56,036 nucleotides of DNA from Clostridia bacterium (GTDB lineage Bacteria > Bacillota > Clostridia > Christensenellales > Aristaeellaceae). Below the pieces are notes generated by a model, which saw nothing but the letters and a program-made list of their open reading frames with translations, had not been told where the DNA came from and did not search any database. The DNA is taken from contig JAFXQO010000014.1 of the NCBI GenBank assembly GCA_017527065.1, positions 1 through 56,036 on the forward strand, given 5' to 3'. The position numbers and the translations under genes were made by a program. Of the stretch, positions 24,006-35,500 are shown piece after piece; within the stretch, counting starts at the first letter, position 1, and each line of letters begins with the position of its first letter.

Positions 24006-26486
24006 ATGAAAAAAGCAAAGTGGCTTGCCCTGCTGCTGGCAGCTTTTGCGCTGTCAGCCTGTTTCTCTGCCCTGACGGGCGGCGCGACAGCAGAGCCATC
24101 CGTGCCCGCGGAGACGGAGGACGAACGGGAGGTGGAGCGCGTCACCGTTGAGGTGGAGCGCGACATGGAACACCTGACCGTGGCCAATCCCACGCAGATG
24201 GAGGGCTTTTTCTTCACCAGCCAGTGGGACAACAACACCGCCGATATCGACGTCCGCGCCCTGCTGGATGGCTATAACCTGATCGAGTTTGATTGGGATG
24301 ACGGCAGCTACCGGGTGGATCCCAGCGTGGGCAGCGGCGTTGCGGTCACCGAAAATCAGGCGGGCGACAGGAGCTATCTGCTGGTGCTGTATCACGACCT
24401 GTATTTTTCGGACGGCTCTCCCATTACGGCCTGGGATTACGCCTTCTCCCTGCTGTTTTCCATCGACCAGCGGATCAACGACCTGGACGGCGACGCCGAC
24501 TGCCGGGACTACCTGCTGGGCTGTCAGGAATATCTCCTGCGCACGGCGGAGCTCAAGCGCACCCAGCTCGTCCGCCGGGACGGGCTGCTGGCGGAGCAGG
24601 TTTTGGAAGTGCGCCTGGAGGATTCCCCCGAGGGCGAGGCCCGGTACGCCGGCCCGGCTGAGGTCATGGGCGAGAGCGAGGGCCTGACCCTTTATCGAAA
24701 CGACGTGAACGAGCTGACCCTGGCGCCCGAGGACGACGCCGCCAGGCTCCGGCCGGTGCATGTGGACGCCCAGGGCTTCATCACGGACTGGCACTATGAA
24801 AACGGCGTGCGCGTCTTTAGCGACGGGAGCCACGGCGTGCTTTCTGGCGTCCGCGTGCTCTCCGACGACATGCTGATGATCACCGTCGACCATGAATACC
24901 TGCCCTACTTCTATCAGATGGGCATGCTGTACTGCGCGCCCTATCGCGCCTCGGCGGTGCTGCCGGGCGTGGAGGTGCGCGACGACGGCCTGGGTGCCTA
25001 CCTGGCCAACGCCGAGGAGCAGCCCCGGCCCCTGGAGGACGCCGACGCGCCCGTGTTCTCGGTGGAGAACCTGCGGGAGGCCCTGCTGGATCCGGAGAAC
25101 GGTTACCTGCGCCATCCCACCCTGAGCAGCGGGCCCTACACGCTGCTGTCCTTCGACGGCGTCACCGCGGAATTCGAGCTCAACCCCTGGTATAAGGGCA
25201 ATTCCAAGGGCGAGACGGCCACCATTCCCCGCCTCACCTATACGCTTGCGGAAAACGAGACCGCGGTGGAAAAGCTGGCTACCGGCGTGTTCGACGTGCT
25301 CAATAAAATGACCCGCGCCGACGTCATCAGCCAGTGCCTGGAGCTGATGATCAATAGTTCCTACCTCACCGTTGAGGAGGACGAGGAGAAGATCCTGGAG
25401 ACGGAATACGTGAGCCGCAACGGATACGGCATGACGACCTATCCCCGCATCGGCCTGAGCTACATCAGCTTCTGCTGCGAGCGGGATACCGTGTGCAGCC
25501 AGGCGGTGCGCCAGGCCATCGCATACTCCCTGGACCGGGATCAGCTGACCATGGACTACACCGGCGGCAATGGCATACGGGTGGACGGCTATTACGGCCT
25601 GGGCCAGTGGATGCTCAGCGTCGTGCAGGGCTTCGTTAGCTATCCCGTGCCCCCGCCCGAGGACGAGAACGACGTCGAGGCCTGGCAGGTCTATGACGAG
25701 GAGTTCGCCGCGTGGGAGGAGCTTTCGCTGGATACCCTGACGGCCTACACCCTCGATCTGGATGAGGCCCGCCGCCTGCTGGACGCGGACGGATGGGAGC
25801 TGAACGAGGATGGCATCCGGGAGAAGGACGGCGTCCAGCTGGCGCTGACCATGATCTATCCGGAGACCAACGAGATGGCCGAGAGTTTTCAGGAGTGGCT
25901 GGTGCCCAACCTGGAAGCGGTGGGCATCCAGCTGAACCTGGTTCCCGTGCCCAATGGAGCGCTGCAGCGCATGTTCTACCGCCAGATTCCCGATGAGGAA
26001 GACGCGTTGGAAATGGAGAAGCTCGGGCTGATCGACGCGGAGGGCGTCCGGCAGTTCGACATGATTTACATGGCGACCAACTTCGAGGTGGTGTTCGATC
26101 CCTCCGCGCAGTTCTCGCTGGTGGACGGCGTGTACGAATGGAAGAGCACCGGCTATGCAGACCAGGAGCTGTTCGATCTGGCATGGGATATGAGCCATAC
26201 CGAGGAAGGCCACACGCTGGAATACATGCAGCGCTGGATTGCCTTCCAGGAGCGGTTCAACGAAACGCTGCCCATGCTGCCGATCTACAGTAACGTCTAC
26301 TTTGATTTCAACATCGCCGAGCTGCAGGGCTACGACGTGGATGAGAACGTGACCTGGAGCCAGGCCATCGTCGGGTCGGCGCTGGTCCCGATGGAGGAGA
26401 CCAAAGTCGTCCCGGGCGAAGAAGGATCGGGCGAAGAGGAATTAGAGGAATCGTTTGACGACGATGAATTGATTATAATCGACTGA
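24006..26486 (+). CDS. Family 5 extracellular solute-binding lipoprotein in the adhesin operon
   Basis: 826 residues. A lipoprotein signal with lipobox LSAC (Cys19) is followed by an acidic linker and a family 5 (DppA/OppA-like) binding fold: SDGSPITAWDYAFSLLFSID, then LSSGPYTLLSFD, then VRQAIAYSLDRDQ. It is much longer than the usual 500-600 residues because of an inserted region (about residues 170-290) and a very acidic C-terminus (GEEELEESFDDDELIIID). Peptide-transport permeases or ATPases are absent; the neighbours are the sortase (87-nt gap) and the giant adhesin (27-nt gap). Its role in that operon is unknown. It could feed an unlinked Opp system, sense peptides, or act as a surface chaperone (inference). 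SD-like AGAGAGGAAACGCGGGT precedes ATG 24006. Confidence 0.82.
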   Translation: MKKAKWLALLLAAFALSACFSALTGGATAEPSVPAETEDEREVERVTVEVERDMEHLTVANPTQMEGFFFTSQWDNNTADIDVRALLDGYNLIEFDWDDGSYRVDPSVGSGVAVTENQAGDRSYLLVLYHDLYFSDGSPITAWDYAFSLLFSIDQRINDLDGDADCRDYLLGCQEYLLRTAELKRTQLVRRDGLLAEQVLEVRLEDSPEGEARYAGPAEVMGESEGLTLYRNDVNELTLAPEDDAARLRPVHVDAQGFITDWHYENGVRVFSDGSHGVLSGVRVLSDDMLMITVDHEYLPYFYQMGMLYCAPYRASAVLPGVEVRDDGLGAYLANAEEQPRPLEDADAPVFSVENLREALLDPENGYLRHPTLSSGPYTLLSFDGVTAEFELNPWYKGNSKGETATIPRLTYTLAENETAVEKLATGVFDVLNKMTRADVISQCLELMINSSYLTVEEDEEKILETEYVSRNGYGMTTYPRIGLSYISFCCERDTVCSQAVRQAIAYSLDRDQLTMDYTGGNGIRVDGYYGLGQWMLSVVQGFVSYPVPPPEDENDVEAWQVYDEEFAAWEELSLDTLTAYTLDLDEARRLLDADGWELNEDGIREKDGVQLALTMIYPETNEMAESFQEWLVPNLEAVGIQLNLVPVPNGALQRMFYRQIPDEEDALEMEKLGLIDAEGVRQFDMIYMATNFEVVFDPSAQFSLVDGVYEWKSTGYADQELFDLAWDMSHTEEGHTLEYMQRWIAFQERFNETLPMLPIYSNVYFDFNIAELQGYDVDENVTWSQAIVGSALVPMEETKVVPGEEGSGEEELEESFDDDELIIID

Positions 26487-26513
26487 CCTCAAAGGGCTGA
26501 GAAGGAGAAAGCT

Positions 26514-29500
26514 GTGAAGCTGAATATGAAACGTTTTGGTCGTAAAATCCTGTTGCAGATATGCGTGCTGACGCTGCTGTTCCAATCCGTGTTCGGCCAG
26601 GCGGAGTCGCTGCTGAGCGACGCCGGGCTGTTTGCGGAAGGGGATTCTGCGCCTATTTACAGCGAAGGGCAGGCGGACTATACCCTTCCGTCTGAGGAGC
26701 CGCCGCAGCCGGAGGAATCCGGGCAGGAGGCGTATGCGCCGCGGTCTGCGGAAGTGCAGGATCCGGACGAGCCAGAGCAGCCGACCGAGCCCGAGCAGCC
26801 GACCGAGCCCGAGCAGCCGACCGAGCCCGAGCAGCCCACCGAGCCTGAGCAGCCGACCGAGCCCGAGCAGCCGACCGAACCCGAGCAGCCGACCGAAACT
26901 GAGCAGCCGACCGAGCCCGAGCAGCCCACCGAGCCAGAGCAGCCGAGCGAGCCCGAGCAACCGAGCGAGCCCGAGCAACCCACTGAGCCAGAACAGCCGA
27001 TCGAGCCCGAGCAGCCGACCGAGCCTGAGCAGCCGGATCAGCCCGACGAACCCGACCAGCCCGAAACGCCGGAGGATACCGGCGAGGGCACCGGCGACGA
27101 GCCGCAGCCGACGGCTCAGCCCGTTCCCTTTCAGTATGATTTGACCGGCGATTACACCGCCGTCCACGTGGAAGGCGTGACCCAGGGCGAGCCGGTTCCC
27201 GCCGTTTCGCGGGTGAGCGCCGCCGCGCCGGAGAACGGCGTCGTGGCGGAGACCTGGCAGGCGGAGGCGGGGAAGAACGAACTGATCCTGACGGTGCGCC
27301 TGATCGTGCTGCCGGATGAGGCGATGAATGGAGAGGGAACGCTGTCGTTCCACGCCCTGATGGGCGGCGCTGTCAGCGTCGCGCTGCGCGACAACGTGAC
27401 GGTTGGCGACGAGGTCTCGGTCAAGACGCAGCAGGGCGGCCTCAACGGCGTCGCGCTGGTCTTTACGCCCGCGCCCCAGCCGACGCAGCCCGCGGTCGAA
27501 CCCCAGATCGAGAACGGCGCAAGGACGGCCCCCGAACCCGTCACGCTGCGCTATGAGGATAAGGAGAAGAACTACCGCGTCACCGTGAACTGCGGCGCGG
27601 ACGCGGGCATCCCGGAAGGCGCTTCCCTGGATGTGTTCCAGCTGAAAGCGGCTCCTTACCTGCCGCAAACCGTCGAAGCCCTGAAATGGACGGAAGACGA
27701 CGTGGTATACTACGCGAAGTTCCTGAACATCAGCATCGTGAGCGACGGCACAAAGCTCGAGCCCAAGGCGCCTGTCCAGATCAAAGTGGAGCTTCTCGAT
27801 GTGGAAGACGGCGCGATGGCGCTGCGCGTGGTTCACATGGACGGCGCGGCGGTGAAGGAACTGAAGCGGGAAATCACGCAGGAGACGGAAAAAACCGATA
27901 CGGAAGAATACGACATATCCGATATAAAAAAGAAGACGGTCGTGACCTTCGAGACGGACGCCCTGCAGGGCTTCGGCCTCTGCAACGCCCTGCGTCCGCA
28001 GGTCTCGAAGACCGGCGGCCCGGCCACCCTGACCGTGCTGGGCTTCGATATGGATCCCGTCGACCTGAGCGGCGCGCGACCGTCCCTCGAGGAAGGCGTT
28101 GAACAGCTGCAGGCCCTGTCCTTTGAAAAGGGACGGCGCGTGTGGGTGCGCGCGGAGCTGAACGACGGCGCGTCGCTGTCGGAGGGGGCCGCGGTGAAAC
28201 TCTACAGCCTGGCGGGCCAGGAACTGGGCGATGTGCTGATCGAGGCCTGCGCCGCCGGAAAGATGGAGCCCCTGGCCCTGCCCGAAGGAGCGGATGGCGT
28301 TGCGCTGGTGCTCGACTCGGGCTATCGCCGCCAGCGCATTGAAGCGAATTTGGAAGGCGGGGCCCTCGTCCTGGAGGGTATGATGCCCAAATCGGCCAAG
28401 GCCGAGGCGCGGGACGTCACGGCGCGCTATGCCGAAATGCCGGCGTCCGTGCCCGCGGCGCTGGCGCCGGTCGCCCTGGCGGCCTATGAGATCGGCGTGA
28501 ACGCGAACGGCAGCGCATATCAGCCGGACGCCGCGCGTCCCCTGTCCGTCACCCTGCGCGATGGCCGCATCGCCGCGGGGGATCACATCCAGCTGTGGCG
28601 CATCGGGGCCGACGGCCAGGCGAAGCGGCTGGACGACTGCGCCCTGACGGCGGGCGAGGTTCGCTTCGACGCCGCGGAGACGGGCGTTTACGCCGTCGTT
28701 GAGACCATTCGCGACCTGACGGCCGAGGGCGCCGACATGAGCGGCGACCGGGTCACCATAGAATATGACAACCGCTCCGGCATTCCCGCCGGCGCGGCGC
28801 TTGTCGTGTCCGAAGCCGGGGATGACGAGTACACGGCGTACCTGAACGCCGCCGCGTCGGCCCTGGGCGTCGGCGCGGGCAGCCTGTCCTACGCCAAAGC
28901 CCTGGATATCGCCTTCGTCAAGGACGGCGAGACGTACCGGCCCAGCGCGCCGGTCACCGTGACAGTGGCCCTGAGCGACGCTCAATACCAGGACAGCCTG
29001 ACGGCGATGCGGGTTGACGACGGCGAAACAAGTATCCTGATCGCTTCGGCCAGCGGGACCATGACCTTTGAAACCGACGGCCTTGGCGTGTTCTGCTTTG
29101 CGGACACCGGACTGGCCGATATTTCCGTCTCCGCCGACGTGGGCGGGAACGGTTCTGTGACCCTTTCCGGCGCGATGCCCGCGCTGAGTGTTGCTGAGGC
29201 AAAGCCGGCGAGCGGATCGGTGAAAGGCGCGGAAACGCTCCTGGCCTGTGAGATCGGCCTGTACGCCAGCCCGCTGACGGCGCGGCTGGGCGTCGAATGG
29301 CAGCCTGAGACGCCCATTGAGGTCAGGGTCGACAGCGCCGCCCTGGCCGTGGACGCCGTCGACATTTACCGCGTGGACGGACAGCCCGAGCTGGTGGCCG
29401 AGAACCTGGCGGTGGAGAACAGCGGCGTGACATTCCGGGTTTCCGAGCCCGGAACCTATACCGTCGTCCACTGGGAGATAACAGACTACGGTCGGAAAAC

Positions 29501-32500
29501 AGGCCGATCGGGTCTGGCGAACGAATCCGGACACGTGGTGTGGACGGAATACGCGGACGGAGACGTCCGTACCCTGGTCTTCAGCGCCGTGAACGGCGGG
29601 TCCGGGGAAGAATGCGCCATCCTGACGCTGCTGGACGAGGACGGAAGTCCCGCCCGGGACAGCCTGGCCGGGACGACGAACCGAATCGCGCTGGAGAGCG
29701 GCGTGACCGGCGTCGGCTGGACGTATCTTTACAGGCGAAACGATGGCGAACCGGCCTGGCCGGAGGCCTATGCCGTTGACCAGAGCAAGACCGACATATT
29801 CAAGGGCTTTGTAAGTCTCACGGAGGTCGTGCCCTGCGATACCCTGGAGCGCATCGGCTGGAGCGCCTTCAACGGCTGCTCCGCCCTCAGCCGCTTCGAC
29901 TTTACCCTCTGCCCGAACCTGAAGGAAATCATGAACCAGGCCTTCTACAACTGCGCGGCGCTGGACGTGATCGACCTGTCCGCCTGCGCGAGCCTGGAAA
30001 CCCTGGGCTGGTCCTGCTTCTACGGCACGGGCTGCGGACAGAATCCCTCCCTCGCGCTGCCGGCGGGCGGAAGTCTGTCGACGATCGGCGGCTACGCCTT
30101 CTATAACTTCGGCCGTTCGGTTCAGGACGTGCCGGTGGATTTCTCCGCCGTGTCTTCCACGGTCACGGCGATTCTGCAGAACGCCTTTAACGGGGCGCGT
30201 ATCAGCGGGGAACTGGTCGGGTTTGAGCGCCTGGAAACCATCGGCCGCAGCGCCTTCCGGGGCGCGAACATCACGCGGATCGACCTGGACGGCGGTTCCC
30301 TTATGTCCATCGGGGAAGACGCTTTCCGCGACTGCGCCGCGCTGGCGTACCTGTCGTTCGGCGACGCCGCTTCCCTTACCGCTCTGGGCGGGAACGCCTT
30401 CTGTGGCGACGTGAACCTCGCTTCCATACGGGACAAGGCGACCGGGCGGGAAATCTGGTTCCGCGATCAGGCGGCCGGCCTGTTCCCGAACGCCCTGATT
30501 CCCGACAGCGCGTTTGACGGCACCGGTCTGATGACCGTGTCTCTTGGGACGCTGACCGCCGCGCTGGCGGAGGAGGGGCTGACCGTCTCGGTGTCCGGCC
30601 TGCTGCCGGAGGGCGGTTCTCTCAAAGTCGAGCCGGTCTCCCGGACGGCGCAGGACGCCAAGGTCCTCCACGCGCTGGCCTTCTCCATCCTGGACAAAAA
30701 CGGCAGGACCTGGGAAGACGGCAAAGCGCTGACTGTGCGCCTGGCCTCCCAGCGGATTGAAGAAGCGCGGGGCAAGGCGCTGAGCGTGCTGGCCGGCGAA
30801 CAGCCGGTGGCCTTTGAGGCGGACGGAGACGCCCTCGCCTTTACGGCGGACGAAGCCGGCGCGTTTGCGGTGATCGCCGCCTATGAACGGCTGGCTTACG
30901 CGTTCACCAGCGGCGACGACGCCCTCAGCGTATTGGCCTTCCTTTCCGAAAACGGGATCCAGGCCGCGTCCATCGGAAGCGCGGCGTGCGGGAGCGACGC
31001 CGTGGCGCTGACAGAAGCGGACGGCGACGTGGTGGCGCGGCCCCAGGGATACTTTGGCGAGGCGCGCGTGACCGTCGAGGCGGACGGCGAAACGGTCATA
31101 CTGCTGCTGCGTTGGCCCCAGCCTGTGGAGCAGACAGTGGAGGCGGAGATCCCGGCGGAGGTGCCCGTGGATTCGCTGACAGTGAGCGGCGAGCTGCCGC
31201 CGGACGCCACCGTGACGGTCGCATCCGCCGAAGCCCCGCAGGAGCTGAAGGAGGACGCGATTCTCCTGTCCGTCGACATCACCATCGACAACGGCTACCA
31301 GCCGGAGGCGCCGGTGCTGGTCACCGTCCAGTCCGACGCCATCGCCGATGTGGTTGAGGGCGGCGGCGACGTTTTCGTCATCCACACGCTGGAAGACGGC
31401 ACGCTCGAGCTGGCGGACATCGTCTCCCTGGAGGGAAGCACGCTGGTCTTCAGCGCGGATCATTTCTCCCAGTACAGCGTCATCGGCGCGGTGGTGCAAA
31501 AGCTGAACACCTGGACGAACGCGCTCTGCGATGTGGCGGTCTACGGCTACAGCGTGATAAAACCCACATACACGGCGGTTACCGGCATCGAATTGGAGGA
31601 GGGCCTGGAGCTTTTGCAGGCCAGCGCGGTGTCGTACAACGGCGGCATTTCCGCGCTGCTCGGGCAACTGAATAAAATGTACGTGTCGCTGACGAAAAAC
31701 GACGCGGCCCAGGGCGCGCGGGAGAGCGTGCAGGTTTACGGGCTGCGGGACGGGCTTCTCTCGACGCTGCTGGCGGAGAATCCGCTCGCCGACGCGCGCA
31801 TCGAGCTCGGCGACGCGGAGGGCTTTGCCATTGTCCGGGACACGGGCTTCCGCCGCCTGTCCTTCGATCTGGCGAACGTGGCGCTGAGCGGCCTGATGCC
31901 GAAGCAGGCCAGCGCGTCCGCGGAGGACGTGCTGGAGGACTACGCGAAGGCGCGCGCGGAGGAACTGGCCTTCACGGGCGACCAGGTGCTCGCCGCCTAT
32001 GACATCAGCATACTGGAAGGCCAGGCGGACTACCAGCCGGACGAAGAGCATCCGGTGACGGTGGCCATCGCCGGCGTGCGGGCCGGGGATCCCGCCCTGG
32101 TCGAGCTGCGCCATGTGAAGGACGACGGCACGGAGGAGAGCGTCGAGTTCACGCTGGACGACGAGGGCGTGCTGCGGTTCGTGGCGACCGCCTTCTCGGT
32201 GTACGCGGTGGTTGAGACCAGGCTGACGGAGACCGTCGCGGCCTCGGACGGCAACACCTATGAGATCAACGTGACGTATAAAAACACGGCCGGCATCCCG
32301 ATGACCGGGACGCAGCTGCTGGTATCCGAGATAGCCGCGGACGACGAGGCCTACGCCGCGTATGTGGCCGCGTCGGCTGAGAAGGTGGGCGCGAAGGAGA
32401 AGAACATCGAGTTTGCCCGGGCGTTCGACATCAGGATCGTGGATGAAAAGGATCACGACCGCGTCTACGAGCCTGCGGACGACGTGGAGGTCAGCATCCG

Positions 32501-35500
32501 CCTGGTGGGCGAGACGCTGGCCGGTTACGCCAATGTCGGCGTGCTGCACTTCGTAAAGGACAGAAAAGCGGACGGATACACGATCTATGACATGGAAAGC
32601 GTCATAGACGGCGAAACGATCGGCTTCACCACGGACAGCTTCTCGGTGTACGTGGTGACGGGCTACACGATAGAGAAGATCGTGGAGACGGGCGACGGCG
32701 AGACCTACAAAATCACGGTGGAGTACAACGAGACCGCCGGCATACCCGCGGGCGCGGACGTGGTCGTCAGCGAGGTCAGCGAGGCGGATTACGAGGCGTA
32801 TCTGACGCAGGCGGCCGAGACGCTGGGTCTGGATATCCACAACGCGTCCTACGGCAAGCTGTTTGACATCGCCATTGTCAAGGACGGCGTCGAGTATCAG
32901 CCGAACCAGGCCGTGACGGTGACGGTGGAACTGCTGGACGCGGTGTCCGTGGGCGACGTGCAAGTGGTCCACTTTGGCGAGGGGACCTCTGCCTCGAAGC
33001 TCGAGGCCGCCACGGAAGGCAGCGCCGTGACATTTGAGACGGAGGGCTTCTCCGTGTTCTCGTTCCTGGATTTCAGCCTGCTGGATCAGATCCTGTCGGC
33101 GGTGCTGGGCGAGAAGAACGGCGTGCTGTACGAGAACGACGACATCATCCGCACCGGACACCTGCCGGCCACGGGCATCGTGGAAGCGAATCGGGTGGAC
33201 GTGGGCCTGGGCGAGCGGGAAACGCTGGTCGCCTATGACATTAAGATTTACGCCGGCGCGATCATGAAGGCGCTGGGCATCGCCTGGCAGCCCAGTGAGG
33301 ACAGCGTGCAGGTGAAGCTGAAGAGCGACGCGCTGAACGTGGAATACGCGGACGTATACCACATGGCGGACGCGTCGGCCGAGCCGGAGATGGTGACGCG
33401 CAACGTCGCCGTCGAAAACCACAGCGTGACATTCGACGCCGGGGCCTTCAGCATTTACGGCGTGACGGAGACGAAGCTGACGGAGACGATCGAGGCTTCG
33501 GACGGGAACACCTATGAAATCAGCGTGACGTATAAAAATACGGCCGGCATCCCCATGGAAGGCACCGCTCTGCTGGTTTCCGAGCTGAAAGCGGGCGATG
33601 AAGGCTACGATGAGTTTATCGCCGCGTCCGCTCAGAAGGTCGGCGCGAAGGCTGAAAACATAGAGATGTCAAGGGTATTTGACATCCAGATCGTCGATGA
33701 GAATGACCACAGTACTGTCTATGAACCCACAGGTGACGTGGAGGTCAGCATCCGTCTGGTGGGCGAGACATTGAATAACTATCCGAATCTGGACGTGCTC
33801 CACTTCGTGGAGAACAGGAACGAAGAGGGCTTCACCGTTTACGATATGAACAGCATCATAGACGGAGAAACCGTTGAGTTCACCACGGACAGCTTCTCGG
33901 TGTACGTGGTCGCCGGGTATACCATCGAAAAGATCATCGAGGCCAGCGACGGAAACACCTATAAGATCACAGTGACCTACGACGAGCGCGCCGGCGTCCC
34001 GGAGGACGCGGAGCTGGAAGTGACGGAAGTGGCAGAGGAAGACTACGCCGCTTACCTGACCGCTGCCGCTGAGGCCCTCGAAGCGGATGTGCACAGCATC
34101 GCCTACGGCAAGCTGTTCGATATCTCCATCGTCAAGGACGGCGTGGCGTACCAGCCCAACGACAGCGTGACCGTGACCGTTGAGCTGCTGGAAGCCGACG
34201 CCGAATCGGTCGGCGACGTGCGAGTCGTCCACTTCGGAGACGAGAACGAAGCGACGGCGCTGACCACGTCCACCGACGGAACCACCGTGACCTTCGAGAC
34301 GGACGGCTTCTCCATCTTCTCTTTCCTCGACTTCAGCATCGTATCTAAAACGATCGAAGCCGCGCTGAATGTTGTGATCACAGACCTCAGCGGCGAGACC
34401 ACCGGCACGCTGTATGAGAACGACGACATCATCCTGACCGGTTCCATGCCCACCTACGGCATCGTGGAGGCGAACCGCGTGGAGATCGAAGTGAACGGGA
34501 CAGCGGCGCTGGTGGCTTACGACATCAAGATTTACGCCAACAGCTTTATGAAGGCGCTGGGCATCACCTGGCAGCCCAGTGAGGACAGCGTGCAGGTGAA
34601 GCTGAAGAGCGACGCGCTGAACGTGGAATACGCGGACGTATACCACATGGCGGACGCGTCGGCCGAGCCGGAGATGGTGACGCGCAACGTCGCCGTCGAA
34701 GACCACAGCGTGACGTTCGACGCCGGGGCCTTCAGCATTTACGGCGTGACGGAGACGAAGCTGACGGAGACGATCGAGGCTTCGGACGGGAACACCTATG
34801 AAATCAGCGTGACGTATAAAAATACGGCCGAAATCCCCATGGAGGGGACGGCGCTGATGGTTTCCGAGATTCTTCCGGAGGAAGAGACTTACGCCTCCTA
34901 CATGGAGCAGAGCGCGGAGGCGCTGGGCACGAAGGCCGAGCACATTGAGTTCGCGAGACTGTTCGACATCAAGATCGTCGACGCCGAAGATCCTGAACAA
35001 ATATATACCCCGGTGAGCGACGTGGACGTGTCGATCCGCCTGGTGGGAGCTGCGCTGGACGACTACGCGAACGTAGGCGTGCTGCACTTTGCCGAGAACA
35101 CGGAGGGCGAAGGCTACACGGTAAACGGCGTTGAAAGCACCGCCAGCGGTGAAACCGTTGAGTTCATCACCGACAGTTTCTCGGTGTATGTGGTGGCGGG
35201 CTATGCCTTGGAGACCACCATCGAAACCGGAGACGGCAACACATACCATATTTCCGTGACCTTCCTGGAGGATGCGGAGCTTCCCGAGGACGCGCAGCTG
35301 AGCGTCGTGGAGCTGCACGCCGAGGAATATCAGGATTACCTTGACCGCACGGCTGCCGCGCTTGATCGCGAGGGCTTTGGGTACGCGCGATTCTTTGACA
35401 TTTCCATCGTAAACAGCGCGGGCGAAAAGATTCAGCCCAGCGCCAGCGTGACTGTATCCGTGGATCTGTTGAACACGGACGACGCGGCGATGGAATACGC

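Noticed and set aside
26770-27063. CRISPR-like array suggested by the regular repeats
   Set aside because: The repeats are 18 bp, contiguous, in frame and lack spacers; they encode the E-Q-P-T-E-P stalk.
26442-33422. A 2,326-codon open frame on the minus strand opposite the giant gene
   Set aside because: It is the antisense shadow of a GC-rich repetitive gene: no SD, amino acid composition dominated by Arg/His/Leu, and low-complexity LLGLGRLLGL from the stalk repeat.
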